Shown here piece after piece: positions 47,540 through 58,626 of a DNA stretch of 64,000 nt. Position 1 is the first letter of the stretch; every line of letters begins with the position of its first letter. This DNA comes from Cymodocea nodosa. Its lineage: Eukaryota; Streptophyta; Magnoliopsida; Alismatales; Cymodoceaceae. The position numbers and the translations under genes are program-made. The stretch spans positions 8,935,501 to 8,999,500 of the forward strand of contig CM072339.1 in NCBI GenBank assembly GCA_036874045.1, given 5' to 3'. The notes beneath the pieces are model-generated. The model searched no databases. It was not told the DNA's origin and worked only from the letters and a program-made list of their open reading frames with translations.

Positions 47540-48686
47540 TAATCACAGCTTAAGAACATGATTGAAAAGTAGAAACAAATGGAATAAACATGTCAGTCCA
47601 AGCAAACTTTTTAGGCATAATTCTTCTTGCTATTAATTCTGTTTTAATGTAGTTCTTGTTCCTTCTTAATTTGTAAACATGTAATATATTATAAATTTCA
47701 AATACAAGTGTATTACCATTAATGATATGAAATGCAAAAAGGGATCCTTTTAGATGCTAGGACAATGTAGCAGTTTCTATTTCTACATCTATTTCAATAT
47801 ACTCCTCTTCCCACTTCCATTCATTTATGTCTTTCATAATCTATATTTGAAATTTCATCAGTTCATCCCACCATCTTATTAAACATAAAGTAGGATCATC
47901 ATATTCATTATACCATATTCCTATTTGAATTTTATCAAATTCTGCAAATGGTGGTTTAGCTATTTCTCTTAGTATAGGTAAAATTTCTATATATTCATCA
48001 TAATAGTCTATGTTCACTATGTATAAATTAGATCCAAATGCTATTGATATATCTGTGACTAGATATACATATCCATCAAGTATGACATGCATATTGTTAA
48101 TTAATGATTTCTGTCCTAGATATATCATAATATTTTCAATCCAAGATCTATTTAGAAAATTATACACACTTAAGCGTAAATCTTCATCCCAATTTCCTGT
48201 AGGTCTCCAATAATATAATTTTTCAGGAATTGTAGAATTTTTATTAGAAAATATTAAAGCCAACTCACAATTTACAGTTGGTACTTCATATCTATTAGGT
48301 CTTCCTATATACCATTCTTCTCTTGTTATAGGATTTCTTATCAAAATATCAGGTAATAGACTTGCATACCTTGGTCTCATCGTGTATATGATTAATCCTT
48401 CATCTATCCCCATAATATGATCTATTCCTTCTAATGTATTGGGTGGAATTTCAATAGTTTCTTCCATAGTCAGATATTCATGGGTAATTGAACTATGATT
48501 AAATGACCTCCATATGAATCCATCTCTAATCTTAGTCAGTTTTGCAGCTTGTAGTCCCTGAAAATATTTTTCTTCAATACAGTCTTTAATTTCCTTTGAT
48601 ACAAAACACAACCTGCATAGATCTTTAGTTGACAAGTTACTTAGTACTTCCCTTAGTGCATACAACAGTAATTGCATCAATTCCAT
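47540..48686 (-). mobile_element. B F-box ORF
   Basis: At the start is an F-box: L-Y-A-L-R-E-V-L-S-N-L, then K-D-L-C-R-L-C-F-V-S-K-E-I-K. It is followed by an intron-free region with Trp/Tyr-rich repeats (W-Y-I-G-R-P, Y-Y-W-R-P-T-G-N-W, W-Y-N-E-Y-D-D-P-T). It is open for 281 codons to 47841 with a decayed tail beyond. It is the same ORF as in A, at the same place between gag and the noncoding block, so it belongs to the element family. It could recruit proteins to an SCF ubiquitin ligase, by analogy with other F-box proteins. The target is unknown. Confidence 0.78.
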
Positions 48687-48879
48687 TTGTCGATTCTATA
48701 TAACACAAACAAAAATTTAGTAGAGACAAAAATTAACATAACTACTGCACACCCTCGTGGAGTTAAGGCATAAATCAACAGACTAAGTTCATTGAGTTAA
48801 GGACTAATTCTACGATACAACTAACTATAAATAAACTTATATATACATATATATATATAGCTACTTCAGTTATACTACT
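48687..48879 (-). promoter_or_regulatory. Spacer with motif pair before the B F-box ORF
   Basis: Minus strand shows inverted GTTGAGTTA and TAACTC(A/C)A motifs (48760-48815), as before the A copy at 28612-28680. Confidence 0.4.
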
Positions 48880-50220
48880 TCAGTTAGCTATCCTCCTAGA
48901 AGAGGTATCAATTTCATTAACAATTCTATTGACAGGGTTAGGTACTACTTGTATTGGCAATCCTCCATTAGGTCTAACTTCCATTGATTCCTTCTATCAA
49001 AGGGGTATATTTCTATTTATATTTTGATTTGCAGTATTTCCAAATACAAAATCTAGATGATTGTTTAATTGTTGGATTATCTTTTCTAATTTCTCTATTC
49101 TAGATCCTTGTTCAAGTAATGCTTCATAACTTATATTCTTCTCATTTACATTTTCTCCTCCCTAAAAATTGTTTCTCTAAGACAAATTCGAGTGATTTTT
49201 CCAATTAGGATTATAAGAATTTCCAAAGTTATCTTTCTGGTTTCTAGCATAAATAATATCTAGATTATTTATGTTTGCATTCTTTTCTGCTAGCTTTTGA
49301 TTTAATGATAACTCTTTTATTTTCTTTGTTAATTTAGTTAATTTCACCTCAATCATAGTACTTGAATCTATTTCATGCATTCCTCTTGGTAATATTCTTT
49401 TATCTGCAATAGTTTCAACCGAGTTTTCCCACTGTGTAGTTCTTTTTGCAAAGTTTTCTAAATATGCCCATGCTTCTTCACTACATAGTTTTAAAAATCC
49501 ATTTTGACAAGTAGATTCTAATAAAGATTTCGTTGAAACATCTATGCCTTCATAAATTATACCTATTAATTGTGCTTTACTCATTGCATGATGTAGACAT
49601 TGAGTTAGTAAATCTTTAAATCTTTCAAAATATTTCCAGAATGATTCACCCTGTTTTTGGCTACACATTAATATTTCCTTTTTCTTTTTAATCGTTTGAT
49701 GTGTTGGATAATATTTTTCCAGAAAAATAGAGTAAAATTCAGTCCATGCAGAAATTGAATCAAGCGACAGAGTATATAACCATATCTTAGTTGTGTCTTT
49801 TAAAGAAAAAGGGATATATCTAAGTTTAATAGCATCTATACTCATGTTCAGCATTTTCATCATTTGACAAATTTCGTTAAATTCTCTAAGGAAATAATAG
49901 GCATCCTCTCTTTCTAATCCATGAAAATGTGGCAATTGACTAATATAATTAGATTTCAGTTCAAACATATCTCCCTTAAAGTTTGGCAATCGAATACATG
50001 AAGGTTTATCAACTAATTCTAGATACAGAATTTCTCTTAATGGTTTTTCTACTGGAGCAGTCATCTCTAAGTTCTTTTTTAAAGAAAGGTTAGCTACACC
50101 CTAAAGAATTTCGTTAAAGTCCAATTCAGAAAATGTTTCAGTACTCCTCTATGTTGAATATTCCTAGGTAGGTGTTCTTACTAATCGTTTAGTGCTTAGA
50201 GAACGAGTCCATGTGCTCAT
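48880..50220 (-). mobile_element. B gag core (Athila type)
   Basis: Contains F-E-L-K-S-N-Y-I, R-E-F-N-E-I, L-R-Y-I-P-F-S-L-K-D, A-W-T-E-F-Y-S-I-F-L-E-K-Y-Y, E-S-F-W-K-Y-F-E-R-F: the plant Ty3-gypsy gag core. It is open for 295 codons from 50064. It lies 3' of integrase, whereas gag normally leads the element. A has the same local order. Few breaks. Confidence 0.82.
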
Positions 50221-51149
50221 AAATAAATAACAGAAGATTAATTACATACCAGTTTGAAGCTTTCCATTCAGTAAATATTTGTTGACGGACGAAGTCGAAT
50301 CAGCTGCTTCGCCTTCCAGTTCCTTCAACGCTTTTCCTTTCTTTTAAAAGTGTTGGTAACTCGTAAATAACATTCTGTTTTATATATATAATGCACATTC
50401 ATAAAGTGAATAAATCTCGTTGTAAGAACGTGTCTTGCAATGTGCAGTGTGGTTCCTATTTTTATGGGTACTTGTACCACTATTAATTTCAAATTTTGGT
50501 AACTGCTAAACCGACGAAGTTTCGTTCGTGGTTAAAAGAATAATCATTTTGCTTAATCCACGAACTAACCTCGTTGAGTTATAGATAACTCAATGAAATA
50601 ATGTCGGTTACTATTGCTAACTCCACGACTAACTTCGTTGAGTTACAGATAACTCAACGGAGTGACCTTATATTATATTATTGACCTCGTGGAGTTAAGT
50701 TCATTGAGTTAACACTTAGCAACTTCTAAGTTTACTCTTCGTAAGTACCTCTCTATTTATAAAATTTTTTCTACATTCTGCTAATTGAAATAAAGTTAAA
50801 TCTTTGTCATTAATGCATCATTCTAATCAAAATTCATTTAAATCTGAACATTATATAAATATTTAACTTGCAGGTCATTTTATGTTATGCAGAGCTTACA
50901 TTTTACCTTGCAACATGCAGAAATTTTCAAGCATCTATCCTGTCATTTAGCAAATTGTAAATCTGTTAAACATTCATTCATAATGTTCCACAAATTATAT
51001 AACATTTAATATATTCCATTCATTTCACATTCAAAACACATATGAAAAGTATATTTGAAAATTTATATTCATTCATATGAATCAATTTACATTACAATCA
51101 ATTCAGATATTTTTCATACAATTATATACAAGTAGACGAACAATACAAT
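50221..51149 (-). promoter_or_regulatory. Spacer with motif pairs and TATA-like box before B gag
   Basis: Minus-strand TATATATAAAA near 50378-50390. Strong inverted pair TCGTTGAGTTA (50635-50645) with TAACTCAACGG (50650-50660), and further pairs from 50560 to 50715. Otherwise AT-rich. Confidence 0.5.
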
Positions 51150-53375
51150 TTAGCCACTATTCCTAAGTTCATCTACTTTCCTTTGGAGTTTTTTTAATTG
51201 TTGCTCTAATTGATTAATCCTCTCTACAGCTCTTGTAATTCCTCTAGAAGATACAACAATCTCTGCAGCTACAAAATTTCTGTACTCTTTCACTGAAATA
51301 GTTCTTGATTTGATCCTTTTTTATGCCCATTTAGTGAAATCGATACAGTCCACCATCAGCAATGGAATCAAATCTCCATAAAACAATTTCTTCTTTACTG
51401 TTCTCACCTTGGAGATAAAAACTGCAAACCAATTTATTTGAATTCTCTTTACAACTGCAAAAGTGGCCCATTTGACAAATTGACTCAGTTCTATGTCATG
51501 GCCTTGTCGTTGATAGACATTCTTTATCAAAATGTTAGCTATCATGTGTGCTTTACCATTTAAATGCTTCAGTCTATTTAATAGAGGCACACTAGGATTG
51601 ATAGCCAAATTGTCCTTGATTTCCTGTTCTGTCCATTCAACGGTAGTTGTACTTTCTAATATTTCCTGTCCTTCATTCTTCAATCCAAAAATGTTTTGGA
51701 GAAGCTCTAGTGTTATCTGTACATCAGCTTCCTCCACGTTGGAAATTAATCCTCCTTCTCCTTCTCTTAAGTTTACATAAAAGTAGGGCACTAAATTTTC
51801 ATATACTGCATGCCCTCTTTCTTGAGAAATAAAATTTAGTAGACCTTGGAATTCAAATAATTCTTTGATTTCTTGCATTCCGTCCCAATTTACTGGTCTA
51901 CTGTAAATGATATCATAACCCCTAATTTCTTGGTATTTAGTATAAGCTTCCTGACTCCAAAAATGTACTTCATTTAAAATTGTTGTTTCAGTCAGGTCAA
52001 GAATTTGACTTTATTTTTCTAGAGGGGTTTGTTCTTGATCTTCCTCTACCATAGGCTGCACTTGAACATGTTCTACAGGTTTTGGAATTTTTGCTTCTGC
52101 TTTTGTCTGTGGTGGTGAGCCGGTAAAACTCTCCACTCTATCTTGAATTCTTTCCATAAATTGCTGAAGAGTTTCTTGCTCTTTAGTGGAATCTGCAAAG
52201 TCATTTTTGTCCAAATGGCTTCGTTCAACTTCTTCTTCATTTTCTGTTCTTTCTTCTTCCTCCTAACTACCAATCTGCTCTGTCACTATTCCTTCTGATT
52301 CTGTGGCAGATTGGGATGGAGTCACGGGCAATTCAGTTTCTGTCCTAATTTTTGTTTCTTCTTCTTGTATAGGCTATAAACTAATTTCAGCCTGTTTTTC
52401 TTCTTCTCTTTGCTCCTACTACTGCTGCTCCTGCTCCTCCTCAGAATCGGATAGCAGGTTTATAAAAATTGGCTCCACAGGCCTTGTTGACATTGGTACT
52501 TCAGATTTAATCTCTTTTTGATACTCAGGCACTATCTCTTTTCCTTTCCTTCGTGTGATTAGTTGTGCCTGTTCTTCCTCTTCTTCATCTGAGATTAAAT
52601 CTAAAAATAAAGGCTCTGCACGCCTTTGAACCACAGGTATTGACTCTTCTTGTTTAATTTTTCCAATAATTACTGGTCTCGAAGGACCAATTTCAGCTTC
52701 TTTTGCAACACTTGATTTAGCTGCTGCTTGATGTTGTTCAACCTTAATTTTGTACTAGGCCCTCAACTTTTCTTCGACCCTTCTTTTCTTAATGGCATCA
52801 TATAAAATATGTGCCTTAACTGTAGCTATTCCTTCGTCATCACCTTGGTCTCTTGCTGTTTTGACCAAGCTAGCAAATTCTTTCTCTTCTTCATCAGTTC
52901 TTAGCCAATCAAATGCTACTCGTGGCAATGGCTCTGTTGGTTGAATTAGAGGTCCTAACTGCTGTTCCTTAGGAACAGGTCTTTCAGCAGTTGGTTCCTC
53001 CCGTTCTCTTGCTTGTTGTTGGCGCCATATTTCCCAACTTTCACAACCAACAATGCGCCTTTTGAACCATAATCTGGCCTTACGCTAGATTAACTCTAGG
53101 GCTACTTCATTGTTCGACCTGATTTTTCTTTCTTAACTAACTACAATTTCTATTGCTACTTTGATTCGTGTCTCCATTATCTGAGGTATTTGTATACCAC
53201 AATCTACTAACATTCTTCTTAATCTAAAAGTTCAGATTCTACCTTCTGTAACTCTTTTTCTCTTGTCATATTCTGAATCTTTTGCCGCGTGTGCCATTCC
53301 TCTGATTCCTTCAGAAACTCTAATGTGTCAACAACATCTTCCTAGAACTCAGGTGTCATCTTCCTCATCGTGGAG
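51150..53375 (-). mobile_element. B accessory ORFX
   Basis: The minus strand has an acidic, Glu/Gln-rich N-terminal half (52000-53375). The conserved core is at 51878-51321: L-F-E-F-Q-G-L, Y-E-N-L-V-P-Y-F-Y-V-N-L, G-L-K-N-E-G, A-N-I-L-I-K-N-V-Y-Q-R-x-G-H and K-L-F-Y-G-D. A Leu/Gln coiled coil ends it. The core is clearly the same family as ORFX of copia E. A TATTTAAA lies upstream at 53464-53471. About six breaks. Confidence 0.78.
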
Positions 53376-53906
53376 TTAGACAACAACATCAATCACTCTG
53401 ATTTCTATTGTTCTAAACTCCAAATGGTTTGCTGGATAATGCCCCTAAAACCCTAGGTTTTAGTTTAAATAAGCCCTAAGTTTAGGCGGGTAATCAAGTC
53501 ATTTCCCGAACCAATTATTGCTCTCTCATCCATAGTCTTAGCTACATTACTCCGTTGAGTTACAGTTAACTTAACAGAATAAGCTCATTGACTAACTCAA
53601 GACTCAACAGAGTAAGCTCATTGAGTTAAGCATAACTCAATGGACTTCCCGTACAAACAGATATAATAATAAAAATACTTAAGATAATAGTTTTTCTGTT
53701 TCTTTTTTACCAGTTTAACCGATACTATGTTTCAGTCAGACCTATTTTTTTTCTAGTTGAATCGATACTATGTTTCGGTAAAACCAATATTTTTTCTAAA
53801 AATTAATATAGATATTTTTATGTTCCGGTCATACCGATGGATACAATCGGTTGAATTGCAATGATTTTTTTTTTTTTTACAATCATAAAATAAAATTGAT
53901 TTCTTA
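53376..53906 (-). other. Spacer between B integrase and ORFX
   Basis: Holds the TATTTAAA box (53464-53471), inverted GTTGAGTTA / TAACTCAAC motifs at 53540-53650, and a short run of imperfect repeats around 'ccgatactatgtttc' at 53720-53780. Confidence 0.5.
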
Positions 53907-55227
53907 CTAAGTAAAGCTCGAGTAGTCCTCTACTCTGACTTCTTCTATAATTTCAAATGAGCTTTTTGGTGTTTTCAGAATAGGTCTAAGTCTTTGTCCA
54001 TTTACTTTAAATATATTCTGATTTTTAGGATTTTCAATTTCAATAGCTCCATAAGGATAAATATTTCGAACTATGTAAGGTCCTGCCCATCTAGATCTTA
54101 ATTTTCCTAGATGGTTATGGAGTCTAGCCATATAAAGATATACTTCTTGTCCTATTTCAAAGCTTTTTGGAATAATTTTTCTATCATGCCAGAATTTCAT
54201 TTTCTCTTTTTCTCTTACAGTCTTTGAATAAGCTTCATTTCTAAATTCTTCTAATTCAATTAATTGCATTTTTCTATTTTCAGAAGCTTGATTTAAATTA
54301 GTATTCAGAGTTTTTAATGTCCAATAAGCTTTATGTTCTATTTCAGCAAGTAAATGACAACTTTTTCCATATACTAGCCTAAAAGGTGACATACCTAAGC
54401 TTGTCTTATAAGCAATTCTATAAGCCCAAAGTGCATCTATCAATCTATTGGCCCAATCTGTTCTAGTAGGATTTACTACTTTTTCTAAGATTAACTTAAT
54501 TTGTTTGTTTGCACTTTTTACTTGTCCACTTGTTTGCGGATGATATGATGTTGCAATTTTGTGGTTTACTCCATATTTCTTCATTAAGGCTTCAAAACTT
54601 CTATTACAGAAATGAGTTCCTCTATCACTGATAATAGCTTTAGGTATTCCAAATCTAGCAAATATATTGGTTCTTATAAATTGTATTACCACTTTGTTGT
54701 CATTAGTTTTTGTAGGAATAACTTCTATCCATTTAGATACATAATCCACCCCCAACAATATGTAATTAAATTGATTAGACATAGGAAATGGACCCATAAA
54801 ATCTATTCCCCACACATCAAAGATTTCAACCTCAACAATAGGATTAAGAGGCATCATATTCCTCTTTGATATTCTTCCTATTTGTTGACATCTTAAAGAA
54901 CTTAAGCAATATTTATGAGCATCTTTGAATAGTGTTGGTCAATAAAATCCACATTGTAGAATTTTTGCAGCAGTTTTCCCTGAACCAAAATACCCTCCAC
55001 ACTTGGTCATGACAGAAAGACAATATGCTCGGATATTCAGTTTCTGGAACACACCTCCTTAAAACCAGATCAGGACATTTCTTAAATAAGTATGGGTCTT
55101 CCCTATAGTAATATTTTACTCTTGAGAAAAACAATTTCTTATCATGTCTATTCCAATCCTTAGGTGTTAAACTAGTAACTAAGTAATTAACTATGTTTGC
55201 ATACCAAGGTATTGTTTTGATAGTCAT
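53907..55227 (-). mobile_element. B integrase region
   Basis: From 55227 the zinc-binding part, then the core with W-G-I-D-F-M-G-P-F, S-D-R-G-T-H-F-C and Y-H-P-Q-T-S-G-Q-V, and the C-terminal part with G-P-Y-I-V. This is Ty3-gypsy integrase, which inserts the element DNA. It follows RNase H, as in all Ty3-gypsy elements. About two breaks. Confidence 0.88.
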
Positions 55228-55258
55228 TAATTGTTCATTAGGAAAATTATCCTTAATT

Positions 55259-56683
55259 TCAATATTTGATTTTTTTTTGTAATCTTGATAAATGATCTGC
55301 TACTACATTCTCACAACCTTTTTTATCTTTAATTTCTAGATTAAATTCTTGCAATAATAATATCCATTGGATCAATCTAGGCTTAGTCTCTTTTTTCTTT
55401 ATTAGATGTTTTAAAGTTGCATGATCCATGTATACTATTACTTTAGCTCCAATCAGATATGATCTAAACTTTTCTAAAGCAAACACAATAGCTAATAATT
55501 CTTTTTCAGTAGTTGTGTAATTAACTTGAGTATCATTTAAGGTTTTGCTTGCATAATGAATCACTCTAGGAGATTTTTCTATTTTCTGTCCTAACACTGC
55601 TCCTACAGCAAAATCAGAAGCATCGCACATTAATTCAAATGGATGGCTCCAATCAGGTGCTTCAATTATAGGAGTTGAAATTAAGCTAGTCTTAAGTCTA
55701 AAAAATGCTTCCTTGCAATTTTTATCAAAGTTAAATGGAACATCTTTTAATAGATTAGTTAAAGGTCTAGCTATCTTGCTAAAGTCTTTAATAAATCTTC
55801 GATAAAAACCAACATGTCTTAGAAATGTTCTAATATCTTTTACTGATTTAGGTTCTGGTAGATTAGAAATTACTTCTATTTTAGCTTTATCTACTTCCAA
55901 CCCTTTCTTAGAAACAACATGCCCTAAGACTATTCCTTGTTTAACCATGAAGTGACATTTTTCCCAATTCAAAACCAGATTTTTTTCCACACAACGTTTT
56001 AATATTAAGTCTAAATTTTTTAAACAAACTTCATATGAGTTGCCATATACAGTAAAATCATCCATAAATATTTCTAAAAAATCTTCAGTCATTCTAGTAA
56101 ATATGCCTTGCATACACCTTTGAAAGGTAGCTAGTGCATTGCATAATCCGAATGGCATTCTCTTAAAAGCATAAGTTCCATTAGGACAGGTGAAAGTTGT
56201 TTTCTCTTGATCCTCTAATGCTACTAGAATTTGATTATAACCTGAATACCCGTCTAGGAAAAAAAAATATTCTTGCCCTACTAATCTTTCCAACATTTGA
56301 TCTATAAAAGGTAAGGGAAAATGATCTTTCCTAGTCACAACATTCAGCTTTTTATAGTCTATACATACTCTCCAGCCTGATTGAATTCTAGTAGGTATCA
56401 AGTTTTGACTTTCATTCCTAATAACTGTTAATCCTGATTTCTTGGGAACTACATGGATTGGGTTAACCTACGAGCTATTAGAAATCGAATAAATTATGTC
56501 ATTATCTAACCATTTCACTATTTCCTTCCTGACTACTTCTTTAAGATTTGGATTTAATCTCCTCTCAGGAATTCTAACAGGTTTAGCATTTTCTTCTAAA
56601 TATATGTGGTGACAGCATAAAGTTGAACTTAACCCTTTTATATCAGTCATAGTCCATCCTATTGCTTCTTTATAATTTTTCAC
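55259..56683 (-). mobile_element. B reverse transcriptase and RNase H region
   Basis: RT begins near 56683. It shows [32 protein letters not shown] and the catalytic F-M-D-D-F near 56070. RNase H starts with F-E-L-M-C-D-A-S-D near 55640 and ends near the A-D-H-L-S-R-L motif at 55280. These are Athila/Tat hallmarks. About two breaks. Confidence 0.9.
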
Positions 56684-56746
56684 TACATCTATTAATTTAT
56701 CTATTTCATCCTCTTTTAAATCTGAAGCAATAATGATTGGACAGGT

Positions 56747-57440
56747 TCATTTCTCTTCTAGAAATATATAGGTTAATTCAGGAGGTAAAGGTTTTAATTC
56801 TAAATGTTGCCCATCAGAAGCTAGAGCTCTTAATTGAACATCATCATTTTCTAAATTAATTTCTTCCAGATCTCCTTCTATATTTATGCTTTCACTTTCT
56901 TCTAAAGTTTCAGAATTGATTTGCCTATTTAATTCTTCTTGAATCACATCATCTAACATATCTCCTTCATCCTCTAAAAAGTCTATGGTATGTAAGGACA
57001 TTTCTAATTCCTCAAACCTTTCTAATTTGAAAATATTTAATTGAGTATCCTCATTACCATATGCTAACTTCATTTCTCCAATTTTACAATTTATAACAGC
57101 CCCTGATGTTGCTAAAAATGGCCTTCCCAAAATTAAAGATGTATCACTATTTCTATGCTTAATTTGTTAGAAATCCAAAATTACAATATCAGTAGGATAT
57201 ATAAAATTTTTGATTTTAATTAAGACATCCTCTATTTTTCCTCTAGGGTATCTTATACTTCTATCAGTTAATTGAATAACCGTACTAGTAGGAGTTAAGC
57301 CTTCTAATCCTAAGGATGCAAATATATCACTTGACATAATATTTATACCTACACCTAAGTCTATTAAGGTTCTTTCTAGAATGGTATTTCCTATGGCGCA
57401 TGATATAATAGGGATTCCAGGATCAGATAACTTTTTAGGA
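56747..57440 (-). mobile_element. B protease region
   Basis: Contains I-D-L-G near 57360, an aspartic-protease-like active site, then I-L-G-R-P-F-L-A-T-S near 57125 and an acidic linker to the RT. This matches the plant Ty3-gypsy (Athila) protease. Confidence 0.75.
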
Positions 57441-58601
57441 ATTTATGGCAGATATAGGGAACTACTTTGCTCAGCTAAAAAGACATTTCTAAGAACTTTT
57501 CACTCTCTTTTCTTAGTACACCAATCCTTCAGAAATTTAGCACAAGGTGGCATTTTCTGCAATAGATCTAACAAAGGAATGTTGACTTGTACTTTTTGAA
57601 AAATTTCTCTAATTTTTTCTTATTTTTCTAGTATTGTTTGTTGTAATCTTTCAGGATAGGGTGCTAAAGATTTCAATTTAAAAGATTCTTTTTCTTTCGT
57701 TTGATTTGTTTGATCATTTTTAGCTTCATTAGCAGATTCAGATTGTTCTTTAGTGATTTCTAGATTTTCAGCTATTACATTTTCATTATCATTTTGATTT
57801 TTACTCTTATCCACCTTCATATCATTTTCATTTTGAGTTCTTGGTGGTATATCAATTCCAGATCTTAATGTTACACAAATATCTTCCAGATTTTTGTTAC
57901 TCTCATGATGTTTTTGTATATCATTTTCGTGATTAGATCTTCAATTGTTTTTAGTTTTAAAGTGCATTCTTTAAATTCTCTTGCATTAGAATTTTCTATT
58001 TGCTGTATATTTTATAAATTATGCAGATCTATAACATTATAATTTTCATTGTATATTTGTCCAATGCTTTTAATTTTCTTTCCAGATCATCTAATCTCAT
58101 TGCATTCAATTTTTGATCAATTTTCATTATGGTTTTTTCAATTTCATAAATTATATCCATTTTAGGTTCTGAATATGCTTCCTTATAGTTTAATTAGTTG
58201 ACTTCTTGTTGCTGACACATAAAGTATTTTAGTTTGTCCAGGTTTTGCTCTATACTACGCTCTAGTCTATCATACCTATCCCAAACTTCTATGTCTCTCA
58301 ACATATTACACATTCTATACTAACCATTAGTTGGGTAAACTATAGGATTCTCATACTTGGCTCTATTATACTGTGGATAATTCATTTGTTGTTCATGGGA
58401 TCTAACCATCTGCAAATGTCTCAATTTCAAATAGTCAGAAATGTCGTGACCTTAAGAATTGCAGAATTCACATATGCTAACTATAGGTTTCAGAAATCTT
58501 TAAGCATAAGCATATGCCATATTCTCAATTACAGAAGAAAACACACAACACTCTGGCTATTAAAACGAAACAACTCTATCAGTTGCTTATATTAATTCAA
58601 A
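57441..58601 (-). mobile_element. B gag-tail remnant and linker
   Basis: Just after the primer site comes a degenerate knuckle-like stretch (I-C-E-F-C-N-S... G-H-D, near 58440-58500). It is followed by a lysine/glutamate linker with A-P-Y-P-E-R-L-Q near 57650, the usual Athila junction between gag and protease. The gag core expected between primer site and knuckle is missing here; a gag core lies at 48880-50220 instead. Confidence 0.65.
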
Positions 58602-58619
58602 TCCCCGGCAACGGCGCCA
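58602..58619 (-). other. Primer-binding site of B (tRNA-Asp)
   Basis: Minus strand TGGCGCCGTTGCCGGGGA is a perfect 18-base complement of the 3' end of plant tRNA-Asp(GTC), the classical Athila primer. It lies 7 bases inside the 5' LTR. Confidence 0.93.
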
Positions 58620-58626
58620 TAAAACT

